Shown here one piece after another: positions 16,646 to 25,753 of a stretch of DNA of 64,000 bases; within the stretch, counting starts at the first letter, position 1, and every line of letters starts with the position of its first letter. Source of the DNA: Variovorax sp. WDL1 (lineage in GTDB: Bacteria; Pseudomonadota; Gammaproteobacteria; Burkholderiales; Burkholderiaceae_C); assembly GCF_001541225.1 (NCBI RefSeq), contig NZ_LMTS01000030.1, positions 1 through 64,000 on the forward strand. The letters run 5' to 3'. Position numbers and translations under genes: made by a program. The notes beneath the pieces are model-generated. The model saw only the letters and a program-made list of their open reading frames with translations, did not search any database and was not told the origin of the DNA.

Positions 16646-17875
16646 ATGGATCTTTCCTTCACGCCGAACGAAGAAGCATTCCGGAAGGAGGTTCGCGGCT
16701 TCCTCCAAGCTCGATTGCCGAAGCGGATCTCAGACAAGGGGCGCCATGGCATGCGACTGACGCAGGGCGACATGACCGAGTGGCATAGCATCCTCAACAG
16801 CCGCAAATGGCTGGCCAACCACTGGCCCGCGGAACACGGCGGACCAAGCTGGAGCGTCATCGAGAAATCGATCTTCGAGGACGAGTGTGCCATCGCCCAT
16901 GCTCCACGCATCGTGCCCTTCGGCGTCAACATGCTTGGACCCGTCCTTATCAAGTTCGGCACGGACGCGCACAAGAAGCACTGGCTGCCGCGCATCCTTG
17001 ATGGCACCGACTGGTGGTGCCAGGGGTATTCGGAACCGTGCGCAGGCTCGGATCTGGCCGCCGTGAACACCACTGCAAGGCGTGGGGCCGACGAGCAGGG
17101 CGAGCACTATATCGTCAACGGCGAGAAGACCTGGACCACCTACGGCCACTACGCAAACATGATCTTTTGTCTGGTACGCACCGACCGCGATGCCAAGAAG
17201 CAGGCGGGCATCAGCTTCCTGCTGATCGACATGAGAACGCCCGGTATCGAAGTCCGGCCTATCACCACCCTCGATGGCGGGCACGAAGTCAACCAGATTT
17301 TCCTCACCGACGTACGCGTGCCGGTCGAAAACCTTGTCGGTGACGAAAACGAGGGATGGACCTGCGCGAAATACCTTCTGACCTACGAGCGCACCAATAT
17401 CGCGGGCATGGGCCTCTCAGTGGCAGCGCTCGAACGCCTGCAGATCGCCGCAATGCAGGTCCGGCGGAACGGTCGGCCACTGGCAGATGACCCCGCCTTC
17501 GCGGCCCGGCTGGCCAGGGTCGAGATCGACCTGGAAAACATGAAGGTCACCAACCTGCGCGTCATAGCAGCCGTGGCCGACGGGGGCGTGCCGGGCGCCG
17601 AGAGTTCGATGCTGAAGATCCGAGGCACCGAAATACGACAGGAGATCTCCTCCCTGCTGCGTCGGGCCATGGGTAGCCATGCGGCCTCCTGGGAGCCTGG
17701 CATGCTGGTCGGCCCTTATGTCGAGCGCACCGAAGGTGGCAAGCACCATTTCCCGGGCCCGCCGGACGCGATGAGCGTCGCACCCCTCTATTTCAACAAC
17801 CGCAAGCTGTCGATCTACGGCGGCTCCAACGAAGTCCAGCGCAACATCGTCGCCAAGGCGCTGCTGGGCCTGTAA
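16646..17875 (+). CDS. Acyl-CoA dehydrogenase (FAD-dependent)
   Basis: Alpha,beta-dehydrogenation of an acyl-CoA, passing electrons to ETF. The ATG at 16646 gives 409 residues starting DLSFTPNEEAFRKEVRGFL, the normal N-terminus of the family; the longer frame adds an atypical 59 residues. Features in order: N-terminal helical domain; middle β-domain with WCQGYSEPCAGSDLAAVNT (FAD-binding signature) and YIVNGEKTWTT; C-terminal helical domain ending with RKLSIYGGSNEVQRNIVAKA, the typical acyl-CoA dehydrogenase tail. A second, damaged acyl-CoA dehydrogenase gene starts 9 nt downstream. Pairs like this often form heteromeric enzymes for branched or cyclic acyl-CoAs (for example steroid-type); whether that applied here is inferred. 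Confidence 0.9.
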   Translation: MDLSFTPNEEAFRKEVRGFLQARLPKRISDKGRHGMRLTQGDMTEWHSILNSRKWLANHWPAEHGGPSWSVIEKSIFEDECAIAHAPRIVPFGVNMLGPVLIKFGTDAHKKHWLPRILDGTDWWCQGYSEPCAGSDLAAVNTTARRGADEQGEHYIVNGEKTWTTYGHYANMIFCLVRTDRDAKKQAGISFLLIDMRTPGIEVRPITTLDGGHEVNQIFLTDVRVPVENLVGDENEGWTCAKYLLTYERTNIAGMGLSVAALERLQIAAMQVRRNGRPLADDPAFAARLARVEIDLENMKVTNLRVIAAVADGGVPGAESSMLKIRGTEIRQEISSLLRRAMGSHAASWEPGMLVGPYVERTEGGKHHFPGPPDAMSVAPLYFNNRKLSIYGGSNEVQRNIVAKALLGL

Positions 17876-17884
17876 GGAAAAGCG

Positions 17885-18870
17885 ATGAACTTCGAACCGA
17901 CGCAAGACCGACGCATGCTGGCTGATACGTTGAGCCGATTCATATCGGACCGCTATCCGATTGAGCACCGCCATGCCATCGCCTACAGCAAACCCGGCTT
18001 CGACGAAGCGACGTGGTCGGGCTTCGCCGAACTCGGCACGGTCGCGGCGCTGTTTCCCGAGAGCCACGGTGGCCTGGGTGGGAGCGGATTCGACATCGCC
18101 ACCGTCTTCGAGGCTCTGGGCCGAGGCCTGGTCGTCGAGCCTTTTCTAGGCAGCCTGATGGCGGGACAGGCGCTTCTTCACGCTGGTGGGCACGATGCGC
18201 TGTTGGAGCGAATCGCATCGGGCGAAGTGCGAGCAACCTTGGCATGGGAGGAAGCCGACGGGCGCTACGTCCCGGCTTTCGTAGCTGTCACGGCTCGGCG
18301 CAGTGACGATTCAGATATTTGGAGGCTGGATGGCAGCAAGTGTGCGATCCGACAAGGCCTGTCCGCGCACTGGTTCATCGTCTCTGCGCGCACCTCGGGC
18401 GCCGTCAATGAGGAGGATGGCATCAACCTCTTTTTGGTGGCAGCCGATGCGGAAGGTCTCGCGATGAGTTCTCTGGGCACCATCGACGGCGGCAGCGTGT
18501 CCAGCCTCGAGCTGCAGAATGTCCAGGCAATCGCCCTGACCGGCGGCTTCGATCATTGGAACGCGCCATCGGAGCTGGCCTGCTCGCACTTTGCGCTGAG
18601 AGCGTCGGAGCCATGCATGTCGCATGCGACGCCACTGTCGAATTTCTACAGACCCGAAAGCAGTTCGGCGTCACTATCGGCAGTTTCCAGGCTCTGCAGC
18701 ACCGCATGGCGACCGTACTGCTCGAGATCCAACAGGCCAACTCGGCGGTCATCAACGCGGCCGCGGCATTCGACGGCAACGACCGCATCCAACGGGAGCG
18801 CGCTTTGTCGGCCGCCAAGTTCTCAATGGGCCGTATCGGGACGCTGGTGTCGGAAGAGGCAATCCAGACC
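17885..18870 (+). pseudogene. Second acyl-CoA dehydrogenase, frameshifted and 3'-truncated
   Basis: The frame from 17885 gives an acyl-CoA dehydrogenase N-terminal and middle domain (NFEPTQDRRMLADTLSRFI ... FPESHGGLGGSGFDIATVFE) up to IALTGGFDHW. Near 18555 the homology jumps to another frame, consistent with loss of one base: ERAIGAGLLALCAESVGAMH, ATVEFLQTRKQFGVTIGSFQ, ALQHRMA and FSMGRIGTLVSEEAIQ. It then ends abruptly around 18868, where the usual glycine-rich HGGIGMT-type region should follow and the antisense of the CoA-transferase gene begins. Two independent lesions make it a pseudogene. It was the likely partner subunit of the enzyme at 16646-17875, 9 nt upstream. Confidence 0.8.
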
Positions 18871-19878
18871 GGCTTCCCGAACACGCGCAGAAGTCAATGC
18901 CTGGTGAAGGCCCAACACCTCACCGCAGGGAATGGATGCCAGCGTCAGCCTCTCCATCAACAATGCCCTCGGCAGCCTTTTCAAGGCAGACTCGATTTGC
19001 GGGAGCAACCGTTCGCGATGGATCGAACGGCCAATATTTGTCTTGAATTCCGCAGTCTCCGCGAGGTCAGGACGGCCGATGACCTCCCTGCAAAAGCGCT
19101 GGTACTGTGCGTTGTTGCCGACAGTGATCACCAGCGGACCGTCCACCGCGTCGAACACTCCGTACGGCACGATGGAGGGGTGTGCGTTCCCGTAGCGCGG
19201 GGGATCTTCACCGATATGCAGCGCCTCGAGTCCGTAGTAAGCGGTGATCATCACCCCACAGTCGAACAGCGCCAATTGAATGTGACGACCCCGGCCAGTC
19301 CGCTCGCGTTGGTACAGCGCCGCCAGCACGCCCTGTGCCGCATACATGCCGGTCATCAGGTCGACGGCGGCGATGCCGAACTTCAACGGCGGCCGATCCT
19401 GCTCGCCATTCATGGCCATCAGACCGGCCTCGCCTTGCACCACCAGGTCGTAACCGGGCCGAGACGCCTCGCTGCCGTCACTGCCATAGCCGGAGACCGA
19501 ACAGTAGACCAGGCGGGGGTTGACCTTGCGCAGGTCTTCATATCCCAGGCCGAGCTTCTCCATGCCACCGAACTTGAAGTTCTGGATCACAACATCGCTC
19601 TTTGCTGCAAGTGACAGCGCCAGCTCGCGGCCGAATTCACTCTGAAGGTCCAAGGCAATCGAGCGCTTGTTGCGGTTGACGCTGTTGAAGTACGCCGTTT
19701 CGGTGTGTCCGATGCGTACGCCCCAGTCCCGAGTGTCGTCCCCCCGATCGGGATGCTCGACCTTCGCCACATCAGCGCCGAGGTCCCCCAGTGCCATCGC
19801 GCAGAGCGGTCCGGCCAGCACTCTCGAAAAATCAAGCACACGCAGCCCGGAAAGCGGCAGCGCGAGTTCTTCAGACAT
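18823..19878 (-). CDS. CaiB/BaiF-type (family III) CoA-transferase, truncated at C-terminus
   Basis: Transfers CoA between acids. N-terminal GLRVLDFSRVLAGPLCAMAL with the catalytic Asp later in SRPGYDLVVQGEAGLMAMNG (family III transferases use an Asp nucleophile) and the GRGRHIQLALFDCGVMI segment. The first 320 or so residues match the family; from about 18870 the frame reads through the remnant of the convergent acyl-CoA dehydrogenase gene and ends DCLFRHQRPDTAH. Family members are usually near 390-400 residues, so roughly 60-80 C-terminal residues are lost. It starts 30 nt downstream of a Bug receptor gene in a long left-pointing cluster. Activity is doubtful. In the pathway it would activate the acid made by the hydrolase. 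Confidence 0.8.
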   Translation of the reverse strand: MSEELALPLSGLRVLDFSRVLAGPLCAMALGDLGADVAKVEHPDRGDDTRDWGVRIGHTETAYFNSVNRNKRSIALDLQSEFGRELALSLAAKSDVVIQNFKFGGMEKLGLGYEDLRKVNPRLVYCSVSGYGSDGSEASRPGYDLVVQGEAGLMAMNGEQDRPPLKFGIAAVDLMTGMYAAQGVLAALYQRERTGRGRHIQLALFDCGVMITAYYGLEALHIGEDPPRYGNAHPSIVPYGVFDAVDGPLVITVGNNAQYQRFCREVIGRPDLAETAEFKTNIGRSIHRERLLPQIESALKRLPRALLMERLTLASIPCGEVLGLHQALTSARVREAGLDCLFRHQRPDTAH

Positions 19879-19908
19879 GAACGGATCCCATGCGCTGGCA
19901 AGCGCGCA

Positions 19909-20874
19909 TCAGTCGGTGACGATGTTGGCAGCCTTGGCCACACCGGTCCAGAAGATCAGGTCCTCGCGATTCATTTCCCTTACCTTTTCCCCTTCGATGA
20001 ACCCTGGAACGATACCCTGATTCAGCATCCATGCTTTCACCTCCGGGCTCTCCACCGTGGCCCGCAAAGCCTTCGCAAGTGGTGCGGATACAGCCGCCGG
20101 CGTACGGGCCGGTGCATAGAGCGTCCACCGCGGCGGCGTCGGCCTCTTGCCGGCAACGTCGACATCGAGGTCGCTGTAGCTCGCGACTTCCGGGAGGCTC
20201 GGGCTGCGATCGCCGCAAGACGCAACGGCCTTGGCCTTGCCACCCTTGACCATCGCGGTACCGGTACCCATGTCGACAAAGGCCAACTTCACATGTCCGC
20301 CGATCAGGTCCGTCTGGATCTGGGCTACAGACTTGTAGGGAATGTGGGCCATGCCCAGCTTGAATCGGTAGTTCAGGAGCTCCCCACAAAAGTGTCCGGA
20401 CGAGCCGTTTCCCCAGGAAGCATACTGAAGGGGTTCCTTGCTCCTCTTCGACAGGGCGACCACTTCATCTAGGTTGTCTGCGGGGTAGTCCTTCACCGCG
20501 ATCAGCAGCGTCGCGGCCGAGCCAACTTTCCCGATAGGTGTGAAGTCCTTCACTGGGTCATAGGGGACATGGCGGCTGGACGCGGGGCCCAGGATGTGAG
20601 TCGAGTGGCTCCCTAGGCCCAGCGTGTAGCCGTCGGGCGCAGCCCGGGTGAGCATGTCCATGGCGATGGTGCCGCCGGCGCCCGGTTTGTTTTCGACGAC
20701 GACAGTGCCGTTGAGTTCGCGCGCTAGCTTCTCAGCCAGCAGCCGGGCCAGTGAGTCGCCACCGCTTCCGGGTGCTGCATTGACGAGCAGGCGAATCGGC
20801 TTGGCCGGATAAACGGGCTGGGCATGCGCGCCATGGACGCCAACAAGCGCCAGCGCCACGGCAGATTTCCTCAT
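19909..20874 (-). CDS. Bug-type tripartite tricarboxylate transporter solute-binding protein 1
   Basis: Secreted receptor of the Bug/TctC family, binding carboxylates or related small molecules. From the ATG at 20874 (GAGGGG upstream) it has 321 residues: signal peptide RKSAVALALVGVHGAHAQ, then YPAKPIRLLVNAAPGSGGDS, the VVVENKPGAGGTIAMD motif and DGYTLGLG, all typical of the family; the aspartate-containing pocket residues are in the expected places. No TctA/TctB membrane genes are nearby, which is normal for the many orphan Bug proteins of Burkholderiales. It lies between BVMO (16 nt upstream) and the CoA-transferase (30 nt downstream), in one transcript direction. Ligand unknown. Confidence 0.88.
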   Translation of the reverse strand: MRKSAVALALVGVHGAHAQPVYPAKPIRLLVNAAPGSGGDSLARLLAEKLARELNGTVVVENKPGAGGTIAMDMLTRAAPDGYTLGLGSHSTHILGPASSRHVPYDPVKDFTPIGKVGSAATLLIAVKDYPADNLDEVVALSKRSKEPLQYASWGNGSSGHFCGELLNYRFKLGMAHIPYKSVAQIQTDLIGGHVKLAFVDMGTGTAMVKGGKAKAVASCGDRSPSLPEVASYSDLDVDVAGKRPTPPRWTLYAPARTPAAVSAPLAKALRATVESPEVKAWMLNQGIVPGFIEGEKVREMNREDLIFWTGVAKAANIVTD

Positions 20875-20890
20875 GATTTTCTGGCCCCTC

Positions 20891-22543
20891 TCATGCGCTC
20901 TTTGCGCTATCCGACAAGACAGGGGTCTCGTTGAAGCAAAAGCCGACATACCCGAGCGCGGCGATCTCCGCACATTTTGTCCGATACCCCTCCCCGACAT
21001 AGGGCATGAAGACCCTGGGTTTGCCCGGGATGTTTGCGCCCAGGTACCAAGAATTGGCGATCGGGAACAGTGTCTTGTCAGCAACGGCCGCGACGTGTGC
21101 AACCCACTTGTCCTGTGCCTCGGCGGTCACGTCGATCGTTGGCTCCTGCTTTCCCGCGGCGTGCTCGATCAAGCGCAGCACATAGTCCACATGATGCTCG
21201 CCATGCAGCAACACATTGCCAATCACCGAGGGGCTTCCGGGTCCCGTGATGGTGAACAGGTTGGGGAATCCGTGGACCATGAGGCCAAGGTAAGACTGTG
21301 GACCGGCCGCCCATTCGTCCCTCAGCTTTCGGCCGTCCCGACCCTGGATATCCATGGCGAGGATCGCACCCGTCATGGCGTCGTAGCCGGTAGCGATCAC
21401 CAGTTCGTCGAATTCGTATCTCCCGGTTGAGGTCATCAATCCGTTGTGGGTGATGGTCTCGATCGGCTCTTGCCGCAAATTCACCAATTTGACGTTCGGC
21501 CGGTTGAACGTGGCAAAGTAGTTGGTGTCCACGCAGACCCGCTTCACGCCAAATGGAGAGGTCGTTGCGCTCAGGGCCCGTGCTGTCGCCGGATCCTTCA
21601 CAATGGTGCGGATCTTCTCGCGGACGAATGCGGCGGCACCGTCATTGACCTCTTGACTGGTCAGCAAGTTCGGGAAGGCCACAAGGAACGACTCGCCACC
21701 ATTTTCCCAAAGATGGTTGTACCGTGCGCGCTGTTCTTCATCGGAAGGCACTGGCGCCGAGTAGGCCGAAGACGGCACACGGCCGAAGTTCTCCAGGCTC
21801 TTCCTGAATTTCGGAAGGTCCGCCTCGAACCGCAGGTGGTCCTCATCGGTCAGCGGACCGTTGTGGGCGGGTACGGAAAAATTGGGCGTGCGCTGAAAAA
21901 CCAACAGTTCCTCCGCTTCCTCGGCAATTATCGGAATTGCCTGAACGCCCGAAGATCCCGTGCCGATCACCCCGACCCGCTTGCCGCGAAAATCCACCTT
22001 CTGATGTGGCCATTTGCCCGTGTGGTACACGGGTCCCGCGAAATCTCCCAGCCCTGGAACCTTCGGATAGTTCGGCACCGACAGATTGCCGGTCGCCAGC
22101 AACACATAGCGAGCCTCGATACGATCACCCGCGCTTGTCTTCACATACCAAGTTCCAGCATCCTCATCAAAATCGGCTGCGGTAACGCGGGTATCGAAAA
22201 GATAGTCCGTGCGAAGGTCGAATTTGTCCGCGACAAATTGGATGTAGCGCAGGATCTCCGGCTGCGTCGCATACTTCTCGCTCCAGCGCCACTCACGACG
22301 TACCTCTTCGCTCCAGGTGTAGGAATAGTTGAGACTGGGCACGTCGCAGCGCGCGCCTGGGTAGCGATTCCAGTACCAAGTGCCGCCCACGTCACTGGCC
22401 GCATCGATGCCAAGCACGGTCATGCCCTGCTTACGCAAGCGATGCACAGCGTAAAGCCCGGCGAAGCCAGCTCCAACGACGACCGCGTCCACGCGGGCCG
22501 CCACAGGCAGACGTGACTTCGAATCTGACGTCGTGGTTTGCAT
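20891..22543 (-). CDS. Baeyer-Villiger-type flavin monooxygenase (cyclohexanone monooxygenase-like)
   Basis: Converts a (cyclic) ketone to an ester or lactone with O2 and NADPH. 550 residues: FAD Rossmann motif GAGFAG (24-29), GGTWYWNRYPGARCD (53-67), the Baeyer-Villiger fingerprint FAGPVYHTGKWP (168-179; FxGxxxHxxxW(P/D)), the NADPH Rossmann motif GTGSSG (194-199), and late TGYDAMTG/GPGSPSVIGN segments. The length fits type I enzymes such as cyclohexanone or dihydrocarvone-type monooxygenases. AAAGGAAA precedes the ATG at 22543. Followed after 16 nt by a Bug receptor gene. Context with an ene-reductase, SDRs and an HSL esterase supports ring opening of an alicyclic ketone. The exact substrate is not readable. 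Confidence 0.92.
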   Translation of the reverse strand: MQTTTSDSKSRLPVAARVDAVVVGAGFAGLYAVHRLRKQGMTVLGIDAASDVGGTWYWNRYPGARCDVPSLNYSYTWSEEVRREWRWSEKYATQPEILRYIQFVADKFDLRTDYLFDTRVTAADFDEDAGTWYVKTSAGDRIEARYVLLATGNLSVPNYPKVPGLGDFAGPVYHTGKWPHQKVDFRGKRVGVIGTGSSGVQAIPIIAEEAEELLVFQRTPNFSVPAHNGPLTDEDHLRFEADLPKFRKSLENFGRVPSSAYSAPVPSDEEQRARYNHLWENGGESFLVAFPNLLTSQEVNDGAAAFVREKIRTIVKDPATARALSATTSPFGVKRVCVDTNYFATFNRPNVKLVNLRQEPIETITHNGLMTSTGRYEFDELVIATGYDAMTGAILAMDIQGRDGRKLRDEWAAGPQSYLGLMVHGFPNLFTITGPGSPSVIGNVLLHGEHHVDYVLRLIEHAAGKQEPTIDVTAEAQDKWVAHVAAVADKTLFPIANSWYLGANIPGKPRVFMPYVGEGYRTKCAEIAALGYVGFCFNETPVLSDSAKSA

Positions 22544-22819
22544 TTTGAATGTTTCCTTTGATGTTTCAAGGCGCCAGAAGCGATCTTCCGACCGTCGTCA
22601 TCTCGCCGTTTCGCCGACCTTCAAACGAGAAGTTGTCCGCCGACTGCCCGCAAGTCTTGAAGGGGTATGCTAAATCCGCACAACTTCAATAACCGCCGTC
22701 CTGCCTTGCTTTGTTGAATACATCCATGCCTTTGACCCATGGAAAAAACAAGCCGGCCGGGACCGAAGTGAGCACTCGGCCAGCACGCCACGGTTGCGCG
22801 TGTCAGGCCATCTCCGTGA

Positions 22820-23788
22820 TTACAGGTCCAGCACGAGCCGCGCAGACTTTGCGCGCGAACAGCATGGTGTGAACTGATCATTGGCGGCCTGCTCGTCCGG
22901 TGTAAGGTAAAAGTCGCGGTGGTCCGGAATACCCTCGATGACGCGCGTCAGGCAGGCACCACAGATGCCCTGCTCGCAGGACACGGTGATACCAACACCA
23001 GCCGCCTGGAGCGCCTGCACAACAGTCAGATTCGAATCGACTTTGATCACCCTGCCTGAGCTGGCTAGCTGAACATCGAATGCCGATCCAGGACCCGCCA
23101 TCGCGTCACCGGCCGAGAAATACTCATAGTGAAGCGCGGCTTCATCCCATCCTTGCAGGCGAGCTGTCGACAACACGGCTTCCATGAAGCCCGCAGGACC
23201 GCAAACATAGAGGTGGGTGCCTTGCTCAGGATGCAGCAACGCCTTAAGGTCAAGCTGCTGCTCTGGTGCGCCGTCGTCGAAATGAAAGGACACATTCTTT
23301 CCAAGCGCTGGAGAGGCCGCGATCAACGCCCGGAACGCAGTGCTTTCAACCGAGCGCGTGCAGTAGTGCAAGTCAAAACTGCTTTGGAGTGCGGCCAGCC
23401 GCTGCGCCATGCAGAGAATCGGGGTCACTCCGATGCCCCCAGCAATCAGCAGGTGGCGCCTGGCGTCGGATGCCAGCGCAAAGTGGTTGCGCGGTGCGCT
23501 GATCTCCAATACATCGCCCTCATTGACCAGTTCGTGCATCGCGCTCGATCCGCCTCGCGATGTCACTGTTCGCAAGACTGAGATCAGATAGCGGTGGCCC
23601 TCGGACGGATCGTTGAACAACGAATACGACCGGGTGATGCCTCCCGGCAGGTGGACTTCGATGTGTGATCCGGCCGAAAACGGCGGCAGGATGCCGCCAG
23701 TCGCCGCAACGAATTCGAAGGTCTGTATGCCGGAGGCCTCGAATTGCTTGCGGGCGACGCGCACCAACAGATTCGATCGATTCTGCAA
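22820..23788 (-). CDS. VanB/phthalate-dioxygenase-reductase-like ferredoxin reductase
   Basis: Class IA oxygenase reductase passing electrons from NAD(P)H through FMN to a plant-type [2Fe-2S] cluster. Order: FMN/FAD-binding β-barrel (HLPGGITRSYSLFNDPSEG with the RxYS flavin motif), NAD domain (LLIAGGIGVTPILCMAQRL, HLYVCGPAGFMEAVL), and C-terminal ferredoxin with CEQGICGACLTRV plus a fourth Cys near FTPCCS. Length about 322 fits the family. I prefer the TTG at 23788 with AAGGAA just before it; the frame can extend to a GTG at 23845. The expected Rieske oxygenase partner is not encoded in the window, which is odd: it may be lost, or encoded elsewhere. Between a Bug receptor gene (29 or more nt upstream) and BVMO (276 nt downstream). 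Confidence 0.88.
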   Translation of the reverse strand: MQNRSNLLVRVARKQFEASGIQTFEFVAATGGILPPFSAGSHIEVHLPGGITRSYSLFNDPSEGHRYLISVLRTVTSRGGSSAMHELVNEGDVLEISAPRNHFALASDARRHLLIAGGIGVTPILCMAQRLAALQSSFDLHYCTRSVESTAFRALIAASPALGKNVSFHFDDGAPEQQLDLKALLHPEQGTHLYVCGPAGFMEAVLSTARLQGWDEAALHYEYFSAGDAMAGPGSAFDVQLASSGRVIKVDSNLTVVQALQAAGVGITVSCEQGICGACLTRVIEGIPDHRDFYLTPDEQAANDQFTPCCSRAKSARLVLDL

Positions 23789-23874
23789 TTTTGTTCCTTG
23801 GCGAATGCAAATCCGGATGTGTCGTGCCCTGTTTGTCCGACGCACGACCGCGGCGCCTCGTGTTCCTCGGGCTG

Positions 23875-24840
23875 CTACTGCTTCGATGCCTTGGCAATCT
23901 GCAGCCAGCGCGCCACATTTCCGGGTATCTGGGCGTTGAAGGCCTGGGCATCCGCAAAGTCGGGCGCGAGTTGCTGCATGGCGCAGAACTCCTTGAATGC
24001 GGAGGTGCCGGCGATCTTTACCAAACTATCTGACAGCCTGTTGATGATCGGCGCGGGGGTACCTACAGGCGCGAGCAGTGCTAGAAAGAACACGGCCTCG
24101 TAGCCCGCGACACCCGCTTCGGCAACCGTTGGGACATCGGGTATCCCCTCCAGCCTGCGCTTGCCCGTTTGACCGAGAGCGCGCAGGCGGCCAGCTTTCA
24201 CGAGAGGCAAGGCCGTCGAGGTGCTTTGACACGTGAAGTCGACTTGTCCGCCAACGGCATCTGTGGTGGCGCCCGCTGTTCCCCTGTACGGAATGTTCTT
24301 CGCTTCCGTGTGCGTCATCTGGTTCAGCAAGGCACTGCAAAGATGCGTCGTACTGCCGCTGCCAGACGATCCGAACGTGACCTGTCCGGGACGGGATTTC
24401 ATGTCCTGCACCATGTCCTCCAGGGTCTTGTAGGGCGAGCTTGCAGGGACGACGACCATGTTCGTTCCATTGGCTAGCCGTGCAACCGGCGTGAAGTCCC
24501 TTTCAGGGTCATAAGGCAACGCACCTTCTGCGACGACCTTGCTCAGATAGTGGTGCACAGAGGTCAGCAACAGCGTGGTGCCGTCCGGCGTCGACTTCGC
24601 AACGAAATCCGCTCCGATGACGCCGTTTGCGCCGACCTTGTTCTCCACAACGACGTCCGTTCCTAAGCCGTCGCGGAGGGGCCCCGACAGATAGCGGGCC
24701 ATCAAGTCTAGAGACGATCCGGGCGAAGCCGGCACGATGATGCGAATGGGACGGCCCGCAGGCTGCGCCCAAAGGCACGGGGTTGCGAACCAAGACGCGT
24801 GGACCGCGTATTGCAGCAGGGCTCGGCGATTGATTTTCAT
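23875..24840 (-). CDS. Bug-type tripartite tricarboxylate transporter solute-binding protein 2
   Basis: 321 residues. N-terminal signal KINRRALLQYAVHASWFATP (cleavage near LWAQP), then GRPIRIIVPASPGSSLDLMA, VVVENKVGANGVIGADFVAK and TPDGTTLLLT, the standard Bug-family sequence of motifs; GTAGATTDAVGGQVDFTC is the second-lobe pocket region. Like the first Bug gene it has no membrane partners nearby. It differs widely from the receptor at 19909-20874, so the two are unlikely to share one ligand and are not a recent duplication. Cupin 2 ends 24 nt upstream, so the two genes are probably co-transcribed. Confidence 0.88.
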   Translation of the reverse strand: MKINRRALLQYAVHASWFATPCLWAQPAGRPIRIIVPASPGSSLDLMARYLSGPLRDGLGTDVVVENKVGANGVIGADFVAKSTPDGTTLLLTSVHHYLSKVVAEGALPYDPERDFTPVARLANGTNMVVVPASSPYKTLEDMVQDMKSRPGQVTFGSSGSGSTTHLCSALLNQMTHTEAKNIPYRGTAGATTDAVGGQVDFTCQSTSTALPLVKAGRLRALGQTGKRRLEGIPDVPTVAEAGVAGYEAVFFLALLAPVGTPAPIINRLSDSLVKIAGTSAFKEFCAMQQLAPDFADAQAFNAQIPGNVARWLQIAKASKQ

Positions 24841-24864
24841 TTTTTCCTCTTCGCTCTTGTGTCG

Positions 24865-25614
24865 TCAGGAATAGGCCGACGCCCGTGGCGGAGTGAACAG
24901 AAAGATCGCCTCGGCGCCCTCCGGTCCGGCTGTGAGGCGAGGCAAATCGTCAGGGCTGGAGGCAAAGACGCTTTCCCAAGCCGACATCTGCCCTTGGGCA
25001 TGCTCGAGCTGGCCGGCTAGCAGAACCACAAAGGCGCCCTGAGCCGCAGCGGGGAATGGTGTCTCCGCGACAGCGCCCGGAGGCAGTTGAAGCAGGCGCG
25101 CACCCACGCCGTCCGAGCCCACAGGAATGGCCTCGACGGTCCGGGTCGCCCCCAGCGCGATTCGTTCGGCACCTGACATTGCGACAAGAGGAGCAGAAGT
25201 GGCGTTGCGCTTGGGTCCTCGCTGCATCTTCTCGCGTGCCTCTCTCGCAAACAATATGCCGGTGTCCAGCACCGGGCGTATCGTGAGATACTGGATACCA
25301 TTTTCCCCGGCCACCAGGGGTCCGTAGCCGGTATAGGCACCCGCGTAGTGCACGGTCACCGCCTGCAATGTCTCCTGTCCGATGCGGCCGCCGCCGCCAA
25401 CGAACAGCTGAAACTGGTTCTGGCGATGGAAGTGCGGTTCAACGACCGTGTTGGGTGGTTGCTCGATGAGGAAAATCGTCGGAGAGAGCGTTGGATCAGC
25501 ACCGCTTTCCATCCACTCCGATTTGTGATACGGCAAATCACCAGTTTCTTGCGTTATTGCAAGCTGCCGCCGTTTGCTTGCGGCCTGCGCCCGGGTAGAA
25601 CTGAATACGTGCAT
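24865..25614 (-). CDS. Cupin domain protein 2
   Basis: 249 residues, two cupin-like halves. The first carries a HxHxxxQ-type cluster in VVEPHFHRQNQFQLFVGGGG, plausible metal ligands; the second half (LLQLPPGAVAETPFPAAAQG, AFVVLLAGQLEHAQG) has lost most His. No enzyme of known function can be named; ring-cleaving dioxygenases, isomerases and sensor-type cupins all share this fold. AGGAG stands upstream of the ATG at 25614. It heads the sub-cluster cupin-Bug-VanB-like reductase. Not a close relative of cupin 1 at 15023. Confidence 0.72.
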   Translation of the reverse strand: MHVFSSTRAQAASKRRQLAITQETGDLPYHKSEWMESGADPTLSPTIFLIEQPPNTVVEPHFHRQNQFQLFVGGGGRIGQETLQAVTVHYAGAYTGYGPLVAGENGIQYLTIRPVLDTGILFAREAREKMQRGPKRNATSAPLVAMSGAERIALGATRTVEAIPVGSDGVGARLLQLPPGAVAETPFPAAAQGAFVVLLAGQLEHAQGQMSAWESVFASSPDDLPRLTAGPEGAEAIFLFTPPRASAYS

Positions 25615-25753
25615 GTATGTCTCCTATCTACAAGAAAATTTGAAAATTCTCATTCGGTTGCCCAAGATGCGACAGCGGCGCCCCTCGAACTACGCCTTAT
25701 GGGCGCGAAATTGCATTTCAACGCGGTAATTACCGAACGCTCAAGGAAAAATA

